Positions 43,722-52,015 of a stretch of 64,000 nt of DNA are shown here, piece after piece; positions within the stretch are counted from its first letter, which is position 1; every line of letters starts with the position of its first letter. Under the pieces are notes generated by a model. That model saw only the letters and a program-made list of their open reading frames with translations, did no database searches and was not told the origin of the DNA. The DNA comes from Obesumbacterium proteus (GTDB taxonomy: Bacteria > Pseudomonadota > Gammaproteobacteria > Enterobacterales > Enterobacteriaceae): contig NZ_CP014608.1 of assembly GCF_001586165.1 (NCBI RefSeq), forward strand, positions 2,108,001-2,172,000. The letters run 5' to 3'. The position numbers were made by a program, and so were the translations under genes.

Positions 43722-45656
43722 TTATGATGATTTTCTTACTCGCAGATACCATTCGCACAGCAGGCGAACCTGTTTGCGGGTATAGCCTTTTTCCATCATA
43801 CGGTCGACAAAATCGTCGTGTTTTTTCTGTTCATCGGTCGAGGTTTTGGCATTAAACGAAATAACCGGCAGCAGTTCCTCGGTATTCGAGAACATTTTCT
43901 TCTCGATAACGGTGCGCAGTTTTTCGTAGCTCGTCCAATTTGGGTTATGCCCGTTGTGATTAGCGCGGGCACGCAGCACGAAGTTAACGATTTCATTACG
44001 GAAATCTTTCGGGTTGCTAATGCCTGCTGGTTTTTCAATTTTCTCCAGTTCCGCATTTAAGGATTCACGATCGAATAGCTGACCGGTTTCAGGATCGCGA
44101 TATTCTTGATCCTGGATCCAGAAGTCGGCATACGTGACATAGCGGTCAAAGATATTTTGTCCGTACTCAGAATAAGATTCTAAGTAGGCGGTTTGAATTT
44201 CTTTGCCGATAAACTCCACGTATTTCGGGATCAGATAGCCTTTCAGGTGCTCCAGATATTTTTCTGCAACGTCCTGAGGGAACTGTTCGCGCTCAACTTG
44301 CTGTTCCAACACATAGAATAGGTGAACCGGGTTAGCCGCTACTTCGCTATGATCGAAGTTGAAAACGCGTGACAGAATTTTGAACGCGAAACGGGTAGAT
44401 AGCCCGTTCATGCCTTCATCAACGCCAGCGTAATCGCGGTATTCCTGATAGGACTTGGCTTTCGGATCGGTATCTTTCAGGCTCTCGCCGTCGTATACCC
44501 GCATTTTTGAATAGATGCTGGAGTTTTCCGGCTCTTTCAGTCGAGACAAAATAGAGAAGCGTGACAGCGTTTCCAGCGTACCCGGCGCGCACGGTGCGTG
44601 GTCCAGTTCGCTGTTGCGCAGCAGCTTGTCGTAGATTTTCATCTCTTCAGACACGCGCAGGCAATAAGGCACTTTGACGATGTAAACACGGTCAAGGAAG
44701 GCCTCATTATTTTTGTTATTACGGAACGTTACCCATTCCGATTCGTTGGAGTGCGCCAAAATGATGCCGCTGAACGGCAGGGCGGAAATCCCTTCGGTAC
44801 CGTTATAGTTGCCTTCCTGCGTTGCGGTTAGCAACGGATGCAACACTTTAATTGGCGCCTTAAACATTTCCACGAACTCCATCATCCCTTGGTTTGCGCG
44901 GCACAGTGCGCCGGAATACCCATAGGCATCAGGATCGTTTTGGGCGTGATTTTCCAGTTTACGAATATCAACTTTACCCACCAGCGCAGAGATATCTTGG
45001 TTATTCTCATCGCCAGGTTCGGTTTTAGCGATGGCGATCTGTTCAAGAATAGATGGCCATACTTTGACTACTTTAAACTTGGTAATGTCCCCACCAAAAT
45101 CATGCAGGCGTTTGGCTGCCCACGGCGACATGATGGTGCCGAGATAGCGCGGAGGAATACCGTATTCTTTATTCAGAATATTGGCATCTTCCTGTGGATT
45201 GAACAGGCACAGTGGATGGTCGTTAACCGGGCTACGTTCACCGTTGGCGCTGAGAACATAGATAGGCACGCGCTGCATTAACGCTTTCAGACGTTCCGCC
45301 AGCGATGATTTACCACCACCGACCGGCCCCAGCAGATACAGGATTTGTTTTTTCTCTTCCAGACCTTGCGCGGCGTGTTTGAGGTACGCCACGATTTGTT
45401 CGATGGCTTCTTCCATGCCATAGAATTCTTCAAAAGCAGGGTAGCGGGCTATGACCCGGTTCGAGAACAAACGCGACATGCGTGATTCAAGCGCGGTGTC
45501 GATCATGGCAGGCTCGCCGATAGCCATAAGCAGACGCTCAGCGGCGTTCGCGTAGGCGCTACGATCCTGACGGCAGATAGCAAGGAAATCCTGCAGTGTG
45601 AACTCTTCGTCCTTGGCAGCTTCATAACGCTGGCGATAGTGGTCAAATATGTTCAT
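43722..45656 (-). CDS. yeaG: PrkA-type serine protein kinase YeaG
   Basis: YeaG is an AAA+-containing PrkA-family kinase linked in E. coli to sustained nitrogen starvation survival. The 644-residue protein equals the E. coli length, with Walker A LGPVGGGKSS (about residues 110-119) in an AAA domain and a C-terminal PrkA domain. The ATG at 45656 gives MNIFDHYRQRYEAAKDEEF; an upstream in-frame start at 45710 is not conserved. First gene of yeaGH, divergent from mipA as in E. coli. Confidence 0.96.
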   Translation of the reverse strand: MNIFDHYRQRYEAAKDEEFTLQDFLAICRQDRSAYANAAERLLMAIGEPAMIDTALESRMSRLFSNRVIARYPAFEEFYGMEEAIEQIVAYLKHAAQGLEEKKQILYLLGPVGGGKSSLAERLKALMQRVPIYVLSANGERSPVNDHPLCLFNPQEDANILNKEYGIPPRYLGTIMSPWAAKRLHDFGGDITKFKVVKVWPSILEQIAIAKTEPGDENNQDISALVGKVDIRKLENHAQNDPDAYGYSGALCRANQGMMEFVEMFKAPIKVLHPLLTATQEGNYNGTEGISALPFSGIILAHSNESEWVTFRNNKNNEAFLDRVYIVKVPYCLRVSEEMKIYDKLLRNSELDHAPCAPGTLETLSRFSILSRLKEPENSSIYSKMRVYDGESLKDTDPKAKSYQEYRDYAGVDEGMNGLSTRFAFKILSRVFNFDHSEVAANPVHLFYVLEQQVEREQFPQDVAEKYLEHLKGYLIPKYVEFIGKEIQTAYLESYSEYGQNIFDRYVTYADFWIQDQEYRDPETGQLFDRESLNAELEKIEKPAGISNPKDFRNEIVNFVLRARANHNGHNPNWTSYEKLRTVIEKKMFSNTEELLPVISFNAKTSTDEQKKHDDFVDRMMEKGYTRKQVRLLCEWYLRVRKSS

Positions 45657-46130
45657 AGCGATGCCCGTCCTGATAAAATGGTTGGGAACAAAAAAAGTAA
45701 CAGTCTTCATTTTGGGGGTTAAAATTTTGAAACTGTTACCATATTGTTATGAGCGGCTTTCATCAGTTGGTCAAGTTACCGGCAGGTAAGATTGGTATAA
45801 AATTTATCGGCATTATGAAAAGCATTTAGATATAAATGCTGAGGAGGAGTGGTGTAAAAGCGATAAATCTACTCTTTGTGCTAAAAAGTATCTGACGCTG
45901 CCAATATTTTCGCCGAATTCGCTACAACAAATATTTATTAAAGGCATTTGTACAACGACAGATGTTGACGCTGAAGGGTAAAAAATAGTTATGTTTCGGT
46001 GCAGCCTGTTTGACAGATGTAAAGATTCCGAAACTGCCTGATAAATTGTAAAAAATCGACTTAAAACAAGTTTTTGGTCTACAATCAGCGCGTTGTTTAT
46101 AGACTATTTAGTTAGGGACAAAACATAAAC
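45657..46130. other. yeaG-mipA intergenic region
   Basis: This 474-base AT-rich gap separates divergent genes. E. coli yeaGH is driven by sigma-54 with NtrC, but I could not see a convincing -24/-12 element here. A sigma-70-like promoter for mipA lies at 46056-46085. No ORF is supported. Confidence 0.4.
46056..46085 (+). promoter_or_regulatory. Possible mipA promoter
   Basis: TCGACT (46056-46061) and TACAAT (46080-46085) are separated by 18 bases, resembling a sigma-70 promoter, about 46 bases before the start codon. Confidence 0.45.
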
Positions 46131-46874
46131 GTGAAAACTTTAAAATTAACTACGCTAGGGCTGCTCGTGTTGGCTGCTACAAGTGCCGCTCAGGCCGGAA
46201 CGTGGTCTTTGGGGGCTTCTGCGTTAGTCAGCCCAGACCCTTATCGCGGTAATAACGATCGCGTATATCCTGTTCCGATCATTAACTATGAAGGTGATGA
46301 TTTTTACTTCCGCAGCCTGACCGCCGGCTATTACCTGTGGAAAGATGAGCAGAACCAACTGAGCGTGATGGCTTTTTATAACCCATTACACTTCAAGGCA
46401 AGCGATAGCGACGATCGCCACATGAAGCAGTTAAGCAACCGTCACTCCACCGTGATGGCAGGTGTTGCTTACACTCACAAAGAAGACTGGGGCTCCATTC
46501 GTACCTCATTCGCCGGTGATATTTTGGATAACAGCAACGGTTTGATCGCCGATGCCGCTTATTTGTTCCCAATTACAGCCGGAGACTGGTCATTTACACC
46601 GGGCGCGGGTGTGACGTGGAACAGCTCTAACCAAAATGATTATTACTTTGGCGTGAGCGGTAGCGAATCAAACCGCAGTGGTTACAAACGCTATACCGCA
46701 AGCGATAGCTGGAATCCGTATGTTGAGTTAACGGCTCGCTACCAGATTAATAGCAACTGGAATGCGTTCTTCACCGGGCGTTATATCCGCCTGAGCGATG
46801 AAGTGAAAGATAGCCCAATGATTGATAAGAGCTACACTGGCTTGCTGTGGACGGGTGTGACTTACACCTTCTAA
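46131..46874 (+). CDS. mipA: MltA-interacting protein MipA
   Basis: MipA is an outer-membrane OmpV-family beta-barrel that connects murein hydrolase MltA with PBP1B. The 247-residue protein has a signal peptide (MKTLKLTTLGLLVLAATSAAQA) and matches E. coli MipA (VYPVPIINYEGDDFYFRSL, DILDNSNGL, LSDEVKDSPMIDKS), ending in the barrel signal TYTF. The start is GTG at 46131; the AGGGA upstream is rather far, so initiation may be weak. Confidence 0.93.
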   Translation: MKTLKLTTLGLLVLAATSAAQAGTWSLGASALVSPDPYRGNNDRVYPVPIINYEGDDFYFRSLTAGYYLWKDEQNQLSVMAFYNPLHFKASDSDDRHMKQLSNRHSTVMAGVAYTHKEDWGSIRTSFAGDILDNSNGLIADAAYLFPITAGDWSFTPGAGVTWNSSNQNDYYFGVSGSESNRSGYKRYTASDSWNPYVELTARYQINSNWNAFFTGRYIRLSDEVKDSPMIDKSYTGLLWTGVTYTF

Positions 46875-46898
46875 GCATTGGCTGAGTTGTTGAAAATG

Positions 46899-46923
46899 AG
46901 GGACGCATAAGCGTCCCTTTTTT
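46899..46923. terminator. Terminator, mipA and yeaD
   Basis: AGGGACGC and GCGTCCCT pair around ATAA with a TTTTTT tail after mipA; the convergent yeaD can use it too. Confidence 0.88.
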
Positions 46924-46959
46924 ATACGCTTAAATTAGCGCTAAGCGGCAACGTGGAGA

Positions 46960-47847
46960 TTAGCGCAGAGGGCGCGCGCGCAGCGTCACGGAAAGTCGTG
47001 ACGGGGCATTCGCGGAGGCTTTCATTGGGCTTGTGACATGCGCGGTTTCAACACAAACCATGGTTTTGTAACCATCGTTAGGCATATCGGCCATGCTCAC
47101 AGAAAGCTCAGACCACGGGTTCCATGCCACGACATCAGTATTGTTATGGTGATGCACCTCAATCACGCGCTGTAAGGCTTTGTCCGTGATGACGCTAAAT
47201 GGTTCAGGCTTGGTATAGATACGGTCTGTGCGCGTTGCAAAGGTCAAATTGCCTTGCTGTTCGCCGGTGCCTGGATTGACTTTATCAATGTATGGCGAGC
47301 CCAAGCCACTGACGTCAATCTGGGTGATGTCGCCGATATTGAAATAGGTATGAAGTGCAGCGGCATATTCGTATTCACCGTGAGACTCCAATTCCATTTC
47401 GCATACTTCACCAAGTTTGAATCGTGCAATCAGGCAGAAGTCATGCGGCCAATGTTTTTTGCTTTCAGCGCTTTGTTCAAGAGTGAACGTTAAGATCACG
47501 CCGCTTTCATCTTCATCATGCGCGGTGAGTGTCCAAGGCAGGTTACGGGCAAAACCGTGCGCAGGCTGACCAGCAGGGCCAAACCAAGGCCAGCAGATAG
47601 GAATACCCCCGCGAATCGCTACGCTGTTTTTGAACGCGGTTTCGCTGCTCAACCACAGTACAGGTTTCTCGCCAGAAGGTTGCCATGAGAGCAAATGTGC
47701 GCCTTGCAAGGTGACAGCGGCACGAACTTTAGGATGATTAACGACGACAACAGGAAGTTCGTCGATTTGGCGTTGAGAAATGTACGGAGTGATTTGTTCT
47801 TGAACGGGCAGGGTAAAGATTTTTTCAGACAAATTTTGTTGTGACAT
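46960..47847 (-). CDS. yeaD: D-hexose-6-phosphate mutarotase YeaD
   Basis: YeaD interconverts alpha and beta anomers of hexose 6-phosphates. The 295-residue aldose-epimerase-fold protein matches E. coli YeaD (AIRGGIPICWPWFGPAG, AHGFARNLPW, ALHTYFNIGDI, MPNDGYKTMVCVET). The ATG at 47847 has AAGG at proper distance; a start at 47862 would add five residues. It lies 86 bases after gapA on the same strand, the usual pairing. Confidence 0.94.
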   Translation of the reverse strand: MSQQNLSEKIFTLPVQEQITPYISQRQIDELPVVVVNHPKVRAAVTLQGAHLLSWQPSGEKPVLWLSSETAFKNSVAIRGGIPICWPWFGPAGQPAHGFARNLPWTLTAHDEDESGVILTFTLEQSAESKKHWPHDFCLIARFKLGEVCEMELESHGEYEYAAALHTYFNIGDITQIDVSGLGSPYIDKVNPGTGEQQGNLTFATRTDRIYTKPEPFSVITDKALQRVIEVHHHNNTDVVAWNPWSELSVSMADMPNDGYKTMVCVETAHVTSPMKASANAPSRLSVTLRARPLR

Positions 47848-47882
47848 CAGATTGGCCTTCATATGCTAGGTGCAAAAAACCA

Positions 47883-47913
47883 AAAAAAAGGGCGACATAA
47901 ATGTCGCCCTCTC
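47883..47913 (-). terminator. Terminator after gapA
   Basis: On the minus strand GGGCGACAT pairs with ATGTCGCCC around TT-A, followed by TTTTTTTTGG, 20 bases past the gapA stop. Confidence 0.88.
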
Positions 47914-47933
47914 ATCAACTTCTCATCGCTAAA

Positions 47934-48929
47934 TTATTTAGAGATGTGAGCGATCAGATCCAGAACTTTGTTTGAGTAGCCAGTTTCGTTATCGTACCAA
48001 GAAACCAGTTTCACAAAGTTGTCGTTCAGCGCGATACCAGCTTTAGCATCGAATACTGAAGTGCAAACTTCGCCGTTGAAGTCAGTAGAAACTACGTCAT
48101 CTTCGGTGTAACCCAGTACGCCTTTCAGCTCGCCTTCAGACGCAGCTTTCATTGCAGCACAGATTTCTTTGTAAGTTGCTTTCTTCTCGATACGAGCAGT
48201 CAGGTCAACAACAGAAACGTTAGGGGTAGGAACGCGGAACGCCATACCAGTCAGTTTGCCGTTCAGTTCTGGGATTACTTTACCTACAGCTTTAGCAGCA
48301 CCGGTAGATGAAGGAATGATGTTCTGGGATGCGCCGCGGCCGCCGCGCCAGTCTTTGTGAGACGGGCCATCAACGGTTTTCTGAGTTGCGGTAGTCGCAT
48401 GAACGGTAGTCATCAGTGCTTCAACGATGCCGAACTTGTCGTTCAGAACTTTAGCCAGTGGAGCCAGGCAGTTAGTGGTGCAAGATGCGTTAGAAACGAT
48501 ATCTTGGCCAGCATAAGTCTTATCGTTAACACCCATTACGAACATTGGGGTGTTGTCTTTAGAAGGACCAGTCAGAACGACTTTCTTAGCACCAGCAGCG
48601 ATGTGCTTACGTGCAGTTTCGTCAGTCAGGAACAGACCAGTTGCTTCAGCAACAACGTCAACGTTGACTTCGTTCCATTTCAGGTTAGCCGGATCACGTT
48701 CTGCGGTAACACGGATTGTTTTGCCGTTAACGACCAGGTGGCCATCTTTAACTTCAACAGTGCCGTTGAAACGACCGTGAGTAGAGTCGTACTTCAGCAT
48801 GTAAGCCATATACTCAGCGTCTAACAGGTCGTTGATTGCAACGATTTCGATGTCAGAACGTTCTTGAGCAGCACGGAAAACAATACGGCCGATACGGCCA
48901 AAACCGTTGATACCTACTTTGATAGTCAT
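47934..48929 (-). CDS. gapA: Glyceraldehyde-3-phosphate dehydrogenase A
   Basis: GapA catalyses oxidative phosphorylation of glyceraldehyde 3-phosphate with NAD+ in glycolysis. The 331-residue protein equals the E. coli length, with the nucleotide-binding GINGFGRIGR and catalytic Cys150 in SNASCTTNCLAP. GGTGGA sets the ATG at 48929 (MTIKVGINGFG). Codon usage looks highly biased, as expected for a very abundant protein. A TTGTAAAATTACAA palindrome lies about 40 bases upstream (48969-48982). Confidence 0.98.
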   Translation of the reverse strand: MTIKVGINGFGRIGRIVFRAAQERSDIEIVAINDLLDAEYMAYMLKYDSTHGRFNGTVEVKDGHLVVNGKTIRVTAERDPANLKWNEVNVDVVAEATGLFLTDETARKHIAAGAKKVVLTGPSKDNTPMFVMGVNDKTYAGQDIVSNASCTTNCLAPLAKVLNDKFGIVEALMTTVHATTATQKTVDGPSHKDWRGGRGASQNIIPSSTGAAKAVGKVIPELNGKLTGMAFRVPTPNVSVVDLTARIEKKATYKEICAAMKAASEGELKGVLGYTEDDVVSTDFNGEVCTSVFDAKAGIALNDNFVKLVSWYDNETGYSNKVLDLIAHISK

Positions 48930-49286
48930 ATATTCCACCAGCTATTGGTTAGTGAATAAAAGGTTGCTTGTAAAATTACAAAAACCTTATAAAGCGTCAA
49001 GCGGAATCGTGTCAATTATTGCTGTAAATCAAAGCGAAGCCTTGGCTGAGCACATATCACACGCTTCCATTTAACACTCTGTTTCGGATTATACATGGGG
49101 GCAGTCATCTGAGTCTCAAGCCATCTCGACTTTCATTTGTGATACTCATCACAAAAATGAGGCTGCCGCCGATTCGCTAAACAGTTTAGACCAAATTTGG
49201 CTGAACCGTTGTTAACTGTTTGTTATAATTAATCGCCAAAAAAAGTGATCAATGATAACCAAAAACAACTCTTCGAGAACGCACAA
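48930..49286. other. gapA-msrB intergenic region
   Basis: This 357-base gap separates divergent genes. It must contain the gapA promoters. The only strong local pattern is the TTGTAA-TTACAA inverted repeat at 48969-48982. A GTG-initiated extension of msrB to 49245 is possible but not conserved. Confidence 0.45.
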
Positions 49287-49700
49287 ATGGCTAAAGACGA
49301 TTTCTCTGCACAACACCCGAATGACTTAACTGAAATGCAACGCTACGTCACACAACAGCGGGGCACTGAGCCGCCTTTTAGCGGTAAACTGTTACACAAT
49401 AAACAAGAAGGCATTTATCACTGCCTGTGTTGTAACAGTCCACTGTTCTACTCAAACAGCAAATACGATTCTGGCTGCGGCTGGCCTAGCTTCTACCAGC
49501 CCGTTAGCGCGGAGGCTATCCGCTACCTTGAAGACAATTCACACGGCATGCAGCGTACTGAAATTCGCTGCGCTCACTGTGATGCGCATCTTGGCCATGT
49601 TTTCCCTGATGGACCACAGCCTACCGGTGACCGCTATTGCGTGAACTCTGCATCGCTTAGCTTCACCGATGAAGACTCCGGTAAACAGACTCAGGGCTAA
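49287..49700 (+). CDS. msrB: Peptide-methionine (R)-S-oxide reductase
   Basis: MsrB reduces methionine-R-sulfoxide in proteins. The 137-residue protein equals the E. coli length. Zinc ligands Cys46, Cys49, Cys95 and Cys98 and catalytic Cys118 (in RYCVNSASL) are all present at the E. coli positions. The ATG at 49287 follows GAGAAC. It is divergent from gapA as in E. coli. Confidence 0.97.
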   Translation: MAKDDFSAQHPNDLTEMQRYVTQQRGTEPPFSGKLLHNKQEGIYHCLCCNSPLFYSNSKYDSGCGWPSFYQPVSAEAIRYLEDNSHGMQRTEIRCAHCDAHLGHVFPDGPQPTGDRYCVNSASLSFTDEDSGKQTQG

Positions 49701-49777
49701 CAACAAATTCTTTTCTATGTGCTTATTATAGCGCAGAAGAAACGATTCAGCAAAGTGCATCTTAAGCGAGGTTTAAA

Positions 49778-50053
49778 ATGGAACTTGATGATTTGCTATC
49801 GGCGATGACGCCAGAAATTTATCAACGCTTGGTAACCGCGGTTGAACTCGGAAAATGGCCGGACGGCGTGAGTTTGACTCCAGAGCAAAAAGAAAACAGT
49901 CTGCAAATGGTGATGCTGTGGCAGTCGCGCCATAACACCGATCCTCAGCACATGAGCATCAACATGCAGGGGCAAATTGAAATGAAAAGTAAGCAGGACT
50001 TTAAGAAAGGCTTTGAGCGCGATGCCATTATTCGCATAAAGCCTGAAGCATAA
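49778..50053 (+). CDS. yeaC: DUF1315 family protein YeaC
   Basis: The 91-residue protein matches E. coli YeaC (ELDDLLSAMTPEIYQRLVTA, GKWPDGVSLTPEQ). Function unknown. It is 77 bases after msrB and probably shares its transcript. AGCGAGG precedes the ATG. Confidence 0.93.
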   Translation: MELDDLLSAMTPEIYQRLVTAVELGKWPDGVSLTPEQKENSLQMVMLWQSRHNTDPQHMSINMQGQIEMKSKQDFKKGFERDAIIRIKPEA

Positions 50054-50118
50054 CTATTTATTCAGGTTATTCAGGCGGCATTTTTCAGGTGACAGAGTGT
50101 GGTGGCTTGAGAGCGATA

Positions 50119-50146
50119 GGGCGGAAGCGTTGGTTGTCATCCGCCC
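50119..50146. other. Stem-loop between yeaC and pncA
   Basis: GGGCGGA and TCCGCCC pair around a 14-base loop between convergent genes. Neither strand has a good T-run, so any terminator activity would be weak. Confidence 0.5.
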
Positions 50147-50166
50147 TGTGCAAGAGAATAAAGGTT

Positions 50167-50796
50167 TTAGAATCTAACGTCGCTTAATGTCATCAATGTT
50201 GCGCCAAGCGTTTGCATCTGCTGGAGTGCAATTTTGCTGTCTTCAGGCTTGATATTGACGCCGCGGCACCCGTCGGTAATTACCACCACGCGATACCCCA
50301 GATGCAGCGCATCCATCACGGAGTATTTTACGCAGTAATCCGTAGCTAGCCCCATCATGTAGAGCGTGTCGATTTGATGTCTTTGCAGCCAGTGATGCAA
50401 CTCGGTTGAGGCTCTGCGACCATTGTCAAAAAAAGCGCTGTAGCTATCGATAGAGGCATCGGTGCCTTTATGCACGATGTGATCGAAATGGGCGGCATTC
50501 AGCAATGGATGAAACTCAGCCCCCTCAGAACCTTGAACGCAGTGATCGGGCCACCAAATTTGTTCTAAGCCTGCCAGCTCACCCATCTCACCAATTTTTC
50601 CCCCAGACTGGCTGGCAAAACTACCGTGCTGCGCGGGATGCCAATCCTGAGTCGCAATAACAGGCACGCTATTTTGTTGTGCTTGTTTAATTGCATTCAA
50701 AGCGATAGGAATTACCCGATCGCCTTCGGAGACTGCCAGTGCGCCCTGCGGGCAAAAGTCATTCTGTAAATCAATAAGCAATAATGCGGCTGACAT
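50167..50796 (-). CDS. pncA: Nicotinamidase PncA
   Basis: PncA hydrolyses nicotinamide to nicotinate for NAD salvage and also activates pyrazinamide. The 209-residue protein has the catalytic triad Asp10, Lys110 and Cys155 (MGLATDYCVKYS) and the metal site Asp51, His53, His85. It is 24 bases after ansA on the same strand and likely in one operon, as in E. coli. Confidence 0.96.
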   Translation of the reverse strand: MSAALLLIDLQNDFCPQGALAVSEGDRVIPIALNAIKQAQQNSVPVIATQDWHPAQHGSFASQSGGKIGEMGELAGLEQIWWPDHCVQGSEGAEFHPLLNAAHFDHIVHKGTDASIDSYSAFFDNGRRASTELHHWLQRHQIDTLYMMGLATDYCVKYSVMDALHLGYRVVVITDGCRGVNIKPEDSKIALQQMQTLGATLMTLSDVRF

Positions 50797-50820
50797 TGGC
50801 AGTTCCTTCTTTTATCTTTC

Positions 50821-51837
50821 TTAGTCGGTGATGCTCAGCTCTCCGCGAAGATCCTGTTTCATCAGTTCGCGAATTTGCTCAGGGCTGAGATTTTGGCACA
50901 ACAGATAGTGCAGTTTTGTTAGCGCCGCTTCAACCGTCATGTCGAAACCGCTGATTACGCCCGCATGAGCCAGCGCATTTCCCGTGGCGTAACCTTCCAT
51001 ATTAACGCGGCCTGAAATGCATTGGGTCAGGTTAACCACCACGATCCCACGATCTGAGGCTTCCTGCAATTCTGCCAGCAAATCGGCTTTTTGCGGAGCG
51101 TTACCCACGCCGTAAGAGCGCAGGATCAGTGCCTTGACCGGCTGGCGCAAAAAGTTACGCACTACGTCAGCTGAAATGCCGGGATAAATCGTCACCACAC
51201 CAATCGGCTGCGGCGTAATTTGATGAACCTTGAGCGGCGCGTTATGCAACTGAGTCATCAGTGGCGCAATACGGCGGATATTAATTCCTACCTCAAGCAA
51301 CATCGGGTAGTTAGGCGATGCAAAAGCATCAAACCCGTCAGCGTGCGCTTTGGTCGTGCGGTTGCCACGAAACAGCTTGTTGTTGAAGAATAGCGAAACT
51401 TCGTTAATCGGATAGTTAGCGGCCAGATACAGCGCATTGAGCAAATTGGTTTGCCCATCTGAGCGCAGCTCCGCCAGCGGGATCTGAGAGCCGGTAACAA
51501 TCACCGGCTTCGCGAGGTTTTCGAGCATAAACGACAGCGCAGAAGCGGTGAATGCCATGGTGTCGGTGCCATGCAGGATCACGAAACCATCATATTTGTC
51601 GTAGTTGGCTTCAATGTCATTCGCAATATGCTGCCAGTCTTCCGGCGTCATATCCGAGGAATCGATCAACGGCTCGTAGGCATGAAGCGTGAAGTCAGGC
51701 ATTTCAGGACGATGGAACTCCGGCATCAAGGCCAACTGACGCTGCAAATGACCTGAAACAGGAATGTAGCCATTCTCTGAACGCTGCATGCCGATGGTAC
51801 CGCCGGTGTAGGCTACGTAAATAGATTTTTTCTGCAT
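50821..51837 (-). CDS. ansA: L-asparaginase I
   Basis: AnsA is the cytoplasmic, low-affinity L-asparaginase. The 338-residue protein has the catalytic Thr14 in AYTGGTIGM and the second threonine in ILHGTDTMAF, matching E. coli AnsA. No signal peptide is present, unlike the periplasmic type II enzyme. It heads the ansA-pncA pair and lies downstream of sppA. Confidence 0.96.
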   Translation of the reverse strand: MQKKSIYVAYTGGTIGMQRSENGYIPVSGHLQRQLALMPEFHRPEMPDFTLHAYEPLIDSSDMTPEDWQHIANDIEANYDKYDGFVILHGTDTMAFTASALSFMLENLAKPVIVTGSQIPLAELRSDGQTNLLNALYLAANYPINEVSLFFNNKLFRGNRTTKAHADGFDAFASPNYPMLLEVGINIRRIAPLMTQLHNAPLKVHQITPQPIGVVTIYPGISADVVRNFLRQPVKALILRSYGVGNAPQKADLLAELQEASDRGIVVVNLTQCISGRVNMEGYATGNALAHAGVISGFDMTVEAALTKLHYLLCQNLSPEQIRELMKQDLRGELSITD

Positions 51838-51920
51838 GGCTTAGGATTCTGTGTGGCGAGATTTTCGCGGTGGATTAAGCGCAATGGCCTATAGATGGAG
51901 TGGATTATAGGGCTAACGCC

Positions 51921-51980
51921 AAATAAAAAAAGCCCACCAAGCCGATAAACCAGAATAATGGCTTAATCAATTTGGTGGGC
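51921..51980 (-). terminator. Terminator after sppA
   Basis: On the minus strand GCCCACCAA pairs with TTGGTGGGC, with an inner AAGCC-GGCTT stem, followed by TTTTTTTATTT. The loop is long but structured. Confidence 0.78.
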
Positions 51981-52015
51981 CCGCATTTTATTTCTCTATT
52001 GTTACTTCTCTATTT

